From the NCBI GenBank assembly GCA_023401925.1, contig JAEXDA010000074.1, positions 7,701-71,700 of the forward strand: a stretch of DNA of 64,000 nt. Direction: 5' to 3'. Position numbers and translations under genes: made by a program. The notes beneath the pieces were generated by a model. It saw only the letters and a list, made by a program, of their open reading frames with translations. It did no database searches and was not told the DNA's origin. Numbering within the stretch: position 1 is the first letter of the stretch; the number at the start of each line of letters is the position of its first letter. This stretch comes from Bacillota bacterium. GTDB lineage: Bacteria; Bacillota; UBA4882; UBA8346. This document shows, piece by piece, positions 17,004 through 26,002 of this stretch.

Positions 17004-18983
17004 TCAGCTGACATCCAACATATCCAAATATTTATCGCCGTTTTCCTCGATAAAATCTTTCCTTCCTTGCAGGTTATCGCCAAGCAGCAGATCAAAAACT
17101 TGCTCGGTCCGTTCCACATCATCGGGCAGTACTTGAATCAGCCGGCGAGTGGCGGGATTCATGGTGGTTTGCCACATCATTTCAGGCTCATTTTCACCAA
17201 GTCCTTTGGAACGCTGGATGCTGTGTTTGCCGTTAATCTTGGAAAGGATGGCCTGCTTTTCTTTTTCATTATAGGCAAAATACGATTTATCTTTGACGGC
17301 AATTTCAAACAACGGCGACTCGGCGATATAGACTTTGCCGGTGGAAATCAGTGTGGGCGTCAACCGGTAGAGCATCGCCAAAATCAAAGTACGGATCTGA
17401 AAACCGTCCACATCGGCATCGGTACAAATGATAATTTTATTCCAACGCAAATTATTTAAATCAAAGGTGTTGAGATCCTTATTGTGTTTGGATTTAATCT
17501 CCACGCCGCAGCCGAGCACCTTCAACAAATCAACAATGATTTCATTTTTAAAAATACTGTCATACTCTGCCTTGAGGCAGTTTAAAATTTTGCCCCGCAC
17601 CGGCATGACAGCTTGAAAATCGGCATCGCGTCCCATTTTACATGATCCCAGGGCCGAATCTCCTTCCACGATATATATTTCACGTTTGCCGATATCCTTA
17701 GTCCGGCAATCGACGAATTTTTTGACCCGATTGGCAATATCGACACTGCCGGTAAGTTTCTTTTTAATATTAATCCGGGTCTTTTCAGCCGTTTCCCGGC
17801 TTCGTTTATTGATGAGCACTTGGTCCAGGATTTTTTCACTCTCGATTTTATTCTCAATAAAATAAATTTCCAATTGTTCTTTAAGAAATTCGGTTAGCGC
17901 TTCCTGGATAAATTTATTAGTAATTGATTTTTTAGTCTGGTTTTCGTAACTAGTTTCGGTGGAAAATGAATTGCTGACCAGAATTACACTGTCCTGGATA
18001 TCGGCAAAAGTAATTTTGGCTTCATCTTTATTATATTTACCTCGGGTTTTTAGGCATTTATCGATTTCATATATGAAGGCGTTTTTGACTGCTTTATCAG
18101 GAGCTCCGCCGTATTCCAGAAAACTTGAATTGTGGTAATACTCGAGCAGGTTGATTTCATTATTAAAACAAAATCCGACTTGCAACTTAACCCTGTATTC
18201 GGGCTTATCCTCGCGGTCACGGCCCCGGGTTTGAGTTTCATAAGATTGAATTTCGGTAAAGCCTTTATCTTGGTTGACTTCTTTGATGTAGTCGGTAATT
18301 CCGTTTTGGTAACAATATTCCCGGGTCTCATTCAGCGTTTTATCATGAAACTTAAACGAGAGGCCGGCATTGACGACTGCCTGCTTTTTAAGAGTTGTTT
18401 GATAGTATTCCTGGGGAATTTTGATGTCGGTAAAGACCCTTAAATCGGGCTTCCAATGAATGATGGTTCCGGTGTGTTCGTATTTGGTTTTTTCTTTTTG
18501 TAACCCTCCGATGTTTTCCCCTTTTTCAAAATGAAGGCTAAATTTGTAACCATCACGGTATACCGTTACATCCATGAATTCGGAACTATATTGAGTGGCA
18601 CAGCTTCCCAGACCGTTGAGGCCCAGGCTGAACTCGTAGTTTTCGCCGCTATTGTTTTTGTATTTGCCTCCGGCATAAAGCTCACAAAAAACCAATTCCC
18701 AGTTAAAACGGTTTTCTTTCGGATTGAAGTCCAGCGGAATGCCGCGCCCTCGGTCGATGACTGTGATTGAATCATCGCTATGGCGGATGATTTCTATGAT
18801 GTCCCCATATCCTTCCCGGGCTTCATCAATGGCGTTGGAGAGAATTTCAAAAAATGAGTGTTCACAACCTTCAATACCATCCGAACCAAAGATAACTCCC
18901 GGCCTGAGGCGGACCCTATCGGCTCCTTTCAGGGATGAAATACTGCTGTTATCATAGATGGTGTTATTTTTGAGTGTCGGCAT
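17004..18983 (-). CDS. parE: DNA topoisomerase IV subunit B (ParE-like)
   Basis: The ATPase subunit of the same type IIA enzyme. From ATG 18983 it has 659 residues. The GHKL ATPase region shows ILSNAIDEAREGYGD (Glu/Asn region), VIDRGRGIPLDFNPKENRF and GLNGLGSCATQYSS; the Toprim part shows YIVEGDSALGSCKMGRDADF, CTDADVDGFQIRTLIL and RSKGLGENEPEMMW. An earlier ATG at 19118 would place the promoter inside the gene and has no ribosome site, whereas 18983 follows AAAGGAG. The start SLKGADRVRLRPGVIFGSDG is typical of the second topoisomerase of clostridial-type bacteria. ParE and ParC together decatenate chromosomes and relax DNA. Confidence 0.9.
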   Translation of the reverse strand: MPTLKNNTIYDNSSISSLKGADRVRLRPGVIFGSDGIEGCEHSFFEILSNAIDEAREGYGDIIEIIRHSDDSITVIDRGRGIPLDFNPKENRFNWELVFCELYAGGKYKNNSGENYEFSLGLNGLGSCATQYSSEFMDVTVYRDGYKFSLHFEKGENIGGLQKEKTKYEHTGTIIHWKPDLRVFTDIKIPQEYYQTTLKKQAVVNAGLSFKFHDKTLNETREYCYQNGITDYIKEVNQDKGFTEIQSYETQTRGRDREDKPEYRVKLQVGFCFNNEINLLEYYHNSSFLEYGGAPDKAVKNAFIYEIDKCLKTRGKYNKDEAKITFADIQDSVILVSNSFSTETSYENQTKKSITNKFIQEALTEFLKEQLEIYFIENKIESEKILDQVLINKRSRETAEKTRINIKKKLTGSVDIANRVKKFVDCRTKDIGKREIYIVEGDSALGSCKMGRDADFQAVMPVRGKILNCLKAEYDSIFKNEIIVDLLKVLGCGVEIKSKHNKDLNTFDLNNLRWNKIIICTDADVDGFQIRTLILAMLYRLTPTLISTGKVYIAESPLFEIAVKDKSYFAYNEKEKQAILSKINGKHSIQRSKGLGENEPEMMWQTTMNPATRRLIQVLPDDVERTEQVFDLLLGDNLQGRKDFIEENGDKYLDMLDVS

Positions 18984-19089
18984 CTGGAAAACTCCTTTAG
19001 TTGAACTTGAGACAGAACTATATTCAGCAATCGATTTTTCGATGGCTGAAAGCCAGAAATTTAAAGCTACTCCATAATATTCTCTTTTT

Positions 19090-19118
19090 ATCCTATACCG
19101 AACTTGCGTTCGTGTCAA
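19090..19118 (-). promoter_or_regulatory. parE-parC promoter with a LexA (SOS) box in the spacer
   Basis: On the minus strand TTGACA (19113-19118) and TAGGAT (19090-19095) are exactly 17 bp apart. The spacer contains CGAACGCAAGTTCG (19099-19112), a perfect CGAAC-N4-GTTCG palindrome that matches the LexA/DinR box of Gram-positive bacteria. LexA bound there would block the polymerase, so the topo IV operon is predicted to rise in the SOS response. The promoter also fixes the parE start at 18983, with a leader of about 100 nt. Confidence 0.88.
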
Positions 19119-19702
19119 GAATCTTCCATAGATAAGATACCATATTCCGGATGGAATGGCGAGGGGGAAAATGGGTTATGAGATCACTTTAATCTTAGAT
19201 TAAGGGATTAATTATGATGCAATGGCGCTAAGACATGAATGATTACTGGAATTACTTCTTAAGATTGTCAAACCAAGGGTGAAATAAAATTCAAAGGATC
19301 TGGTATGTGGAAATAAGGTGCCGTGATTTTTTAAAATAGGCATTTGCTGCTTCAGTAGCTCTCCTGCGTTATTTAGACTTCAGCAAGGCCGATAAAATTA
19401 TGGCGGTTGACACGGGCCTCCGATTATTTAGTTGCAAGGGGCCGGATGAACCAGGCGTATCATCGTTGACTAAAAAAGCAGCGCATTTTATTTATGGATT
19501 TAAATGCAGGTTTTTTACAATTAAGTAAAAAACTTAAATTTTTTAACAATTTTTCAAAGAAAATTAAAGCTATAATGATACCAAATATATTGTACTCTAA
19601 ATGAGAAATAATATAATAATAACATATAAGGGAAAAAATGGATAAAATTTATCGAGTGATAATAGTCTCTTTAAGATCAAAAAACTGAGAGGAGTGTTGT
19701 TT
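19119..19702. other. Upstream region of the GH2 gene
   Basis: About 580 bp, increasingly A+T-rich toward the GH2 gene. TATAAT at 19571-19576 is a likely -10 element for the GH2 transcript, but no good -35 is seen 16-18 bp upstream. That would give a leader of about 120 nt. No gene or stable terminator is apparent. Confidence 0.35.
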
Positions 19703-22700
19703 ATGGTAGGGAAAAAAATCGTAAGAATGATCATCTTAACGGGTACGGTCATGATGTTAGTTGTCCCCGGTATTTATGCGTGGTCATCCAAGCAGGCTCC
19801 AATCATGACCCAATGGGCCAGTCAGGTCGATCCAAACAATCCTTTGCCGGAGTATCCCCGGCCGCAAATGGTCCGTAACAACTGGCTCAATTTAAACGGA
19901 GTATGGCAATTTCGATCTGGAGCCGTCGGCGATGGAGTTCCGGTTGGGCAAACATTATCCGGCGAAATTTTGGTACCTTTTCCGGTAGAGTCAGCCCTTT
20001 CGGGTGTAATGCAACACTACGATCGGCTCTGGTACCGCCGGACCTTTACCGTGCCCTCCGGATGGAACGGGCAAAGGATCATCTTAAACTTCGGCGCGGT
20101 TGATTATGAGTCGGAAGTGTACATCAACGGGAAAAGCCTGGGCATTCATAAAGGGGGCTATGATCCGTTCCGTTATGACATTACCTCTTATTTAAGCGGA
20201 ATCGGCATCCAGGAATTAATCGTCCGGGTCTATGATCCTACCGAAGCCGGAGGCCAGCCGCGGGGCAAACAAACAACGGCCCCGGGTGGAATCCTCTATA
20301 CCCCGACAACCGGAATTTGGCAGACTGTTTGGATCGAGCCGGTTCCCCAAACTGGAATCAATGATATCAAGATCGTTCCGAACATTGACAACTCCACCTT
20401 GAAATTAACCGTGAACACAGCGGGTTCCACCACTGGCATTTCTGTTGCGGTACAAGTCATAGATTCAGGTATTGTAGTGCAAACCGCTACCGGAAGTCCG
20501 AATACCGAGATGACAATTGAGGTTCCTAATACTAAGCTTTGGTCGCCCGACAATCCATTTCTTTATGATTTAGGGATTTCCCTTGTCCAAAACGGGACCG
20601 CTGTGGATTCAGTTACCAGCTACTTTGGGATGCGCAAAATTTCCCTCGGATTGGTGGACGGTTATCAGAAAATGTTGCTGAACAATCAATTTGTCTTTCA
20701 GATAGGACCTTTGGACCAGGGATTTTGGCCTGACGGGATTTATACGGCTCCGACCGATGATGCCCTGAAATATGATTTACAACAGACCAAAGCGTTGGGC
20801 TTCAACATGGTTCGAAAGCATATCAAAGTAGAGCCTTATCGCTGGTATTATTGGGCTGATAAATTAGGACTGCTGGTGTGGCAGGATATGCCTTCCGGTA
20901 ATTCATACGGGGGAGTGGCTGTAAATCCGGCGGCATTTGAAGCAGAATTGGTTAAAATGGTCCAGACTCATTGGAACAGTCCATGTATTATTATGTGGGA
21001 TATCTTTAATGAAGGCCAAGGACAACAAAATACTACGAACCTGGTTCAGGAAGTGCTGAACCTGGATCCATCCCGGTTGGTTAATCCCAATAGCGGCGGG
21101 AGCGATGAAGGTTTGGGCCAAGTACAAGACTACCATAATTACCCTTCACCGGTTTGCCCCGCCAGCACTACCAGAGCAGTAGCCTGTGGTGAGTATGGTG
21201 GAATCGGTTATCAAATCAATGGGCATATCTGGAGCACCAATGGCAACCCTTATTCCAATGTAACAAATGCTACGGATTATCTCAACAGATATTATGACTA
21301 TATGAATTCCCTGACCGGTTATAAAACTATTCATGGTTTAAGCGCCGCGGTTTATACCCAGATTACCGATGTTGAAACCGAACTGAACGGGCTCATGACT
21401 TATGACCGCGCTGTTGTCAAAGGAGATTTCAATCAAATCAATGCCGCAAATTTACAAGTTAGAAATAAACTGTTGTATGTTTCCGATGTGTTGCCGACTT
21501 CTCAAGGTCAAGCTCAATCCTGGAAGTATACCACCATTTCCCCGACTTCCGATTGGTACACCACCGGCTTCAGCGATTCCAGTTGGAGCACGGGCAACGG
21601 CGGATTTGGCACTTCCGGTACTCCAGGTGCGGTAATTGGAACCACCTGGAATACTTCCGATATCTGGCTTCGGAAACAATTCACACTGGGATCCCTTAAT
21701 GCAACCGACATCAGCAATTTGGTATTCAAGGTTTATCATGATGAGGCATGTGAAATCTACATCAACGGAGTTCAGGCAGCTACTGCTGCCGGTTATACCA
21801 CCAGTTATACTTTATCACAAATTACCCAGGCAGGCAGGAATGCATTGATAACCAATGGGGCAAATCTCATTGCCATCCATTGTTCTCAAACCACTGGCGG
21901 TCAGGGAATTGATGCAGGAATCTCTAAAATGGTATTGCAGGACTATGCCGCCCCCTGGGGGAGTTTTAGCGATAATTTTACGAGTGATAATGCGGCTGAC
22001 TGGACTGTCTATGGTGGGAACTGGGCAGTGACGAATGGTCAATATATTGTAGGAACTTACAACGGGGCGAAGGCGATTGTTAATAACACCAGCTTTGCTA
22101 ATTTTACATATGAGGCGGACCTTTCAATCAGCGGCGGTGATGCCGGACTCATTTTTAGGGTTTCCAATCCTTCCACTGGAACTGACGCTTACAGCGGGTA
22201 TTATGCAGGACTTAACTCTACCGGCTATGTTGTGCTCGGAAAAGCAAGCAATAATTGGACCCGGTTAGCGACTTCAAATATGACGCTATCGGCCAATACC
22301 ATCTATCATATGAAGGTTACTGCCAACGGTTCCAACATTCAAGTTTTCGTCGATGATATGTCCAATCCTAAAATTAACGCCACGGATTTTTCGTTTTTTT
22401 CTGGCGCAATCGGTGTCCGAACCTTCGGCTCGGCGGCGATATTTGACAATATTAGTGTAATTCCTACTGCTGCCAGTAAATGTACGGGTGGAACCATCGG
22501 TGTCAGTAGTTCGGCCAGCCCGTCCGGTGAAGATGCGACGAAAACTTTTGACGGTTCGGCCTCCACCAAATGGCTTATCAGAGAACCAACCGGATGGATT
22601 CAATATCATTTTGGAGGAATCGCCTGGGCGGTCAATCAGTATACCATCACTTCAGCCAATGATTATCCGGCCCGCGATCCTAAGGATTGGACTTTCCAAG

Positions 22701-23146
22701 GTTCCAACGACGGAACGAACTGGATCACCTTGGATACTAGAAGCAACGAAAGTTTTTCCAGCCGTTATCTGAAAAAGACGTATACTTTTACCAATGACAC
22801 GGCTTATAAGATTTACCGGTTTTTGGTGACCGCCAATAGCGGCGATCCCTACCTGCAAACGGCGGAAATTGAAATGTTTGCCGGAACCGGTGTGGTTTTT
22901 TACAAGGACGATAATTTTAATGGACCTGCCAGTCAAGTATTGGGCAAAGGAACGTATACTATGATGCAGCTAAGCGCGATGGGAGTTCCCAATGACTGGA
23001 TGACTTCCTTGAAAGTACCCAGCGGCTGGAGGGTCACTGTTTATCAAGATTGGAATTTTACCGGCACTTCGTGGATTTTTACTGGAGATACCGGTAATGT
23101 GGGGTCAGCTTGTAATGATCAGATGTCTTCATGCGTGATTCAGTGA
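19703..23146 (+). CDS. Secreted modular glycoside hydrolase family 2 protein with crystallin module
   Basis: A secreted protein of about 1147 residues. A signal peptide (MVGKKIVRMIILTGTVMMLV...) leads into a GH2 sugar-binding domain (WLNLNGVWQFRSG...LWYRRTFTVP), an immunoglobulin-like domain and the TIM barrel, with acid/base Glu in MWDIFNEGQG and nucleophile Glu in VACGEYGGIG. After residue about 620 come accessory domains: a galactose-binding-like fold, a LamG-like module (SDNFTSDNAADWTVYGGNW), an F5/8-type C domain (GEDATKTFDGSASTKW) and a C-terminal beta/gamma-crystallin domain (22892-23143). Activity could be on beta-galactosides, beta-glucuronides or beta-mannosides; sequence alone does not decide. 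GTG 19694 abuts the SD GAGAGGAG; ATG 19703 is preferred. The crystallin module is shared with the glucanases at 33.6 and 37.2 kb. Confidence 0.88.
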   Translation: MVGKKIVRMIILTGTVMMLVVPGIYAWSSKQAPIMTQWASQVDPNNPLPEYPRPQMVRNNWLNLNGVWQFRSGAVGDGVPVGQTLSGEILVPFPVESALSGVMQHYDRLWYRRTFTVPSGWNGQRIILNFGAVDYESEVYINGKSLGIHKGGYDPFRYDITSYLSGIGIQELIVRVYDPTEAGGQPRGKQTTAPGGILYTPTTGIWQTVWIEPVPQTGINDIKIVPNIDNSTLKLTVNTAGSTTGISVAVQVIDSGIVVQTATGSPNTEMTIEVPNTKLWSPDNPFLYDLGISLVQNGTAVDSVTSYFGMRKISLGLVDGYQKMLLNNQFVFQIGPLDQGFWPDGIYTAPTDDALKYDLQQTKALGFNMVRKHIKVEPYRWYYWADKLGLLVWQDMPSGNSYGGVAVNPAAFEAELVKMVQTHWNSPCIIMWDIFNEGQGQQNTTNLVQEVLNLDPSRLVNPNSGGSDEGLGQVQDYHNYPSPVCPASTTRAVACGEYGGIGYQINGHIWSTNGNPYSNVTNATDYLNRYYDYMNSLTGYKTIHGLSAAVYTQITDVETELNGLMTYDRAVVKGDFNQINAANLQVRNKLLYVSDVLPTSQGQAQSWKYTTISPTSDWYTTGFSDSSWSTGNGGFGTSGTPGAVIGTTWNTSDIWLRKQFTLGSLNATDISNLVFKVYHDEACEIYINGVQAATAAGYTTSYTLSQITQAGRNALITNGANLIAIHCSQTTGGQGIDAGISKMVLQDYAAPWGSFSDNFTSDNAADWTVYGGNWAVTNGQYIVGTYNGAKAIVNNTSFANFTYEADLSISGGDAGLIFRVSNPSTGTDAYSGYYAGLNSTGYVVLGKASNNWTRLATSNMTLSANTIYHMKVTANGSNIQVFVDDMSNPKINATDFSFFSGAIGVRTFGSAAIFDNISVIPTAASKCTGGTIGVSSSASPSGEDATKTFDGSASTKWLIREPTGWIQYHFGGIAWAVNQYTITSANDYPARDPKDWTFQGSNDGTNWITLDTRSNESFSSRYLKKTYTFTNDTAYKIYRFLVTANSGDPYLQTAEIEMFAGTGVVFYKDDNFNGPASQVLGKGTYTMMQLSAMGVPNDWMTSLKVPSGWRVTVYQDWNFTGTSWIFTGDTGNVGSACNDQMSSCVIQ

Positions 23147-23165
23147 TTTAAATCGAGGCACATGG

Positions 23166-23199
23166 AGAGGCAACCCCTAAAAAAATGGCGGTTGCCTCT
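23166..23199 (+). terminator. Hairpin downstream of the GH2 gene
   Basis: A 10-bp perfect stem, AGAGGCAACC (23166-23175) with GGTTGCCTCT (23190-23199), lies 20 bp after the GH2 stop. There is no good U-run after it, so it may act as a weak terminator or as a 3'-end stabilising hairpin. Confidence 0.6.
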
Positions 23200-23380
23200 A
23201 TTGCAATCGCAGATCAAACTATGGACAGCTCATAATCTGATGGCCTTGATCCCAGTGAAGTAATTTTTTATAGGGAATGAGGGAGTTTTCATTAAGATAC
23301 CTATTGACGGCTCTAAAACGTTATACTAATTATCTTTTTTGCCTTTTCTTTTTGAACCCTTAAAAAAATTTTAAACAAAA

Positions 23381-23414
23381 TTGACGTCATGATAGGGGAA
23401 TGATATATTATCAT
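23381..23414 (+). promoter_or_regulatory. Promoter with overlapping palindrome ahead of the UPF0126 gene
   Basis: TTGACG (23381-23386) and TATATT (23404-23409) are 17 bp apart. A perfect inverted repeat, ATGATA-TAT-TATCAT (23400-23414), covers the -10 element and is well placed for a repressor. It faintly resembles Fur/PerR sites but lacks their exact arm length, so the regulator is not named. Confidence 0.65.
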
Positions 23415-23488
23415 AGGAAAATAAAGTTTTACAATCTGCTGCATTTGTTGCTGTATTTAGGAATTTACTAAAACTATAGAAGGATCCT

Positions 23489-24118
23489 TTGACAAATATG
23501 CTGTTCATTAATTTTTTTGAATATGCCGGAACAGCTGCTTTCGCTGTTTCCGGGGCACTTTTGGGATGTAAAAAACAGCTTGATTACTTTGGGATTGTTG
23601 TTTTGGCAATCGTGACTGCAATTGGAGGAGGCCTTATCCGCGATGTGTTTATTGGCGATTACCCTCCCAATGCTTTACGCCACCCGATCTATATTAACAT
23701 CAGCATCATTGCCGCTATTGTGACCATATTGTTTCATCGGAAATTTTCTTATTTAGGTAATATCATATTATTATTTGATGCTCTCGGATTGGGTGCTTTT
23801 ACGGCTCTTGGCTCCAATATGGCTTTGCAACACAAAATGATGCAACCCCAGATTGTGGCAACTTTCGGTTTATTAACGGGAGTGGGCGGAGGGATTATCC
23901 GCGATATTTGCGCCAATGAAATCCCTTTGGTGTTTCAAAAAGAAATCTATGCCCTAGCTTCTATTATTGGAGCTTTCGTTTTTTATTATTCTCATTATTG
24001 GATTCCGGGAATTCATCCTCTTTATATCTGCTTTGCGGTAACATTTATCATTCGACTGGTGGCGATTATTTATAGCCTTCATCTTCCGGTGATAACCAAC
24101 AAGATGGAGGGAAGTTGA
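23489..24118 (+). CDS. UPF0126/TRIC-family membrane protein
   Basis: A 209-residue protein with about seven transmembrane helices made of two homologous halves. Each half carries the family Gly-rich motif followed by Arg-Asp: AIGGGLIRDVF and GVGGGIIRDIC. The bacterial family (YadS/YicG type) forms trimeric intracellular cation-like channels, and some members have been linked to glycine uptake; which applies here is unknown. TTG 23489 lies 5 nt after GAAGG and is preferred over ATG 23498, which would be 14 nt away. It has its own promoter and appears monocistronic. Confidence 0.85.
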   Translation: MTNMLFINFFEYAGTAAFAVSGALLGCKKQLDYFGIVVLAIVTAIGGGLIRDVFIGDYPPNALRHPIYINISIIAAIVTILFHRKFSYLGNIILLFDALGLGAFTALGSNMALQHKMMQPQIVATFGLLTGVGGGIIRDICANEIPLVFQKEIYALASIIGAFVFYYSHYWIPGIHPLYICFAVTFIIRLVAIIYSLHLPVITNKMEGS

Positions 24119-24287
24119 TTCCAAAGCCGTAAATAAACAATCCAGACTGTCTTTTAGTAATTTATATCCCAAGATATTCTTAAATGAACATCGATGGATT
24201 AGTAAACTATAGTCGATCCATGATATGCTCATTGTTTACCGTAATTAGCTCTGCTTTTATTTTTTTGATTATATCTTTTAAAATGTT

Positions 24288-24317
24288 AAAACCCGCTGTC
24301 TTCTGAAGCGGGTTTTT
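24288..24317 (+). terminator. Intrinsic terminator
   Basis: AAAACCCGCT (24288-24297) pairs with AGCGGGTTTT (24307-24316) and the right arm runs into TTTTT. It lies 170 bp after the UPF0126 gene and before the HyuA operon, so it insulates the two. Confidence 0.85.
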
Positions 24318-24413
24318 GGGATTTGACGGTAATCATAACCCATTGTATGAAAATTCATTAGCATATATGAATTCACCTGTAAATCTTGGGGTGATAAATT
24401 GGGTATTGCCACA

Positions 24414-24440
24414 ACTAATATATTAGTTTAATATATTAGT
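24414..24440. promoter_or_regulatory. Tandem palindromes upstream of the transporter-HyuA operon
   Basis: A perfect 14-bp palindrome, ACTAATATATTAGT (24414-24427), is followed at once by a second, near-identical copy (24427-24440, two mismatches). Two sites 13 bp apart suggest cooperative binding by a dimeric regulator, perhaps the GntR protein encoded at the end of this operon. Downstream, an AGGAGGTGAT at 24481-24490 precedes a possible 17-codon leader frame of unknown meaning. Confidence 0.5.
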
Positions 24441-24562
24441 GCAAAGTAATTAAAAATTCTGTAACAAAAAACGATAAGAGAGGAGGTGATTGCAGAAATA
24501 ACGATAGGAACGTCGACTTTGGGGACATTACTTCATTAAGACTTAAAGGGAGGAAGAACATT

Positions 24563-25858
24563 GTGATTAACATGATTAGCGGTATTTTATTACTTGTGAC
24601 ATTTATTGGTTTGATCATTTATTGTATGAAAGGCGGAAACCTGTTGGTTGGTTTCATAGCCACCGCCATCGCCTGGTGTATTATTGGGCGGGTACCCATG
24701 AACGCCGTGGTAACTGATATTTTTCAAACTTCGGTGGAAAATTACGGGAAAACCATTGCCATCATCGTATTCGGAGCCTGGTTTGGACGGATGCTGGTTG
24801 ATACGGGTATCGCCGGTTACATCATCAAGAAAACCGTTGAACTGGCTGGCGATAAACCTCTTTTCACCATGTTGCTGTTAAGCATTGTTTGTGCTTTGAT
24901 TTTTACCAGTGCTTTCGGGGTCGGGTCGGTGATGGCCATCGGGATGATTGTGTTACCGATTTTGTTCTCTTTGGGTGTTGATAAGAAAACCGCCTTGGGC
25001 GCTTATATGCTGGCGGTTGCGGCTGGCATGTACCTGAATATCGCTTATGTCAATCAATTTTTTGGAGTATTTCCCCATGTAAAATATGACGACCATTACA
25101 TTCGTTTTGCGGTTATCGCTACCATTGTGCATGTTGGAGTCATGATTGCCTTCATTCTTTTTAATTATTTGCGTAGCCAAAAAAGTAATCGGGCAAGAGC
25201 TTGGGCTGTAAGCGGCACTCCAGAGGTTCGAGAGGCCAGACCGCTGGGTTGGTACTGTATGGTCGTGCCGTTTGTGCCGATTATTATGGTTTCATTTTTC
25301 AAATGGCAACCGGTCCCTTCGTTCTTACTTGGGATTTTTATGGGATTGCTCTTCACCCGGAATCTGGTTACTTACAAACTGGCTGTGGAAAAGATTCAAA
25401 AAACCCTGTATGACGGAATTGCCGACAGTGGTCTGTTGATTGGAATGTTATACAGCGTGAATATATTCCAGGCTGCCGCCAAACAGGTTTCCCCGATTTT
25501 ACAAAGCCTGCTGGGCGGTATTATTCCTACCACGCCAATGGTAATCTTAATCGCTTTTTGTGTATTGGCCCCGTTGGCGCTGTTCCGGGGTCCTCTCATG
25601 ATTTGGGGTTCCGGTATTGCCTTGTTATCGATTTTCCAAGCGATGGGCGTTTTCCATGAAATGTTCCTGTTTGCTTTGTTTCTGATTCCGCCGGTTGCGA
25701 TTGTTGCCAGTGCCTGTCCCACTCAATCCTGGACCATGTGGGGCCTCAGTTACGCAAAGCTGGAACCGAAACAATATATTAAAACCAATTTGCCTTGGGC
25801 ATGGGGTATTTTGATTATTGTTGAAATCATTGCCTATGTGATGATCGGCAGAGGTTGA
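24563..25858 (+). CDS. Ion-transporter-superfamily permease (11-12 membrane helices)
   Basis: This 431-residue multipass protein has regular hydrophobic helices, Gly-rich helix breaks (SAFGVGSVMAIGMIVLPILF, ALFRGPLMIWGSGIALLS) and an amphipathic central loop. These resemble the Ion Transporter superfamily (GntP, CitM or NhaC-like) of carboxylate or proton-coupled carriers, but no exact family is certain. It is the first gene of an operon with a HyuA-like protein, so it probably imports the compound acted on by that enzyme. GTG 24563 has GGGAGG 9 nt upstream. Substrate is not assignable from sequence. Confidence 0.7.
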   Translation: MINMISGILLLVTFIGLIIYCMKGGNLLVGFIATAIAWCIIGRVPMNAVVTDIFQTSVENYGKTIAIIVFGAWFGRMLVDTGIAGYIIKKTVELAGDKPLFTMLLLSIVCALIFTSAFGVGSVMAIGMIVLPILFSLGVDKKTALGAYMLAVAAGMYLNIAYVNQFFGVFPHVKYDDHYIRFAVIATIVHVGVMIAFILFNYLRSQKSNRARAWAVSGTPEVREARPLGWYCMVVPFVPIIMVSFFKWQPVPSFLLGIFMGLLFTRNLVTYKLAVEKIQKTLYDGIADSGLLIGMLYSVNIFQAAAKQVSPILQSLLGGIIPTTPMVILIAFCVLAPLALFRGPLMIWGSGIALLSIFQAMGVFHEMFLFALFLIPPVAIVASACPTQSWTMWGLSYAKLEPKQYIKTNLPWAWGILIIVEIIAYVMIGRG

Positions 25859-26002
25859 ACCCCGTTCCGGGAAGAATCGGCTGGGAACCCATGAAGAAGC
25901 CGGCCGGTTCTTCTTCTAGACACAGATTTTGAAAAAGCGCACCCGGAATAAAGTTCCCCGATTGAAGGGGGAGCGGGCGCGTTTAAACACTGGAGGATTT
26001 AA

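Noticed and set aside
16404..17459. 351-codon + strand frame opposite parC and parE
   Set aside because: It is a mirror frame of two well-supported genes; the predicted protein has no domain features, and both genes on the other strand have clear motifs.
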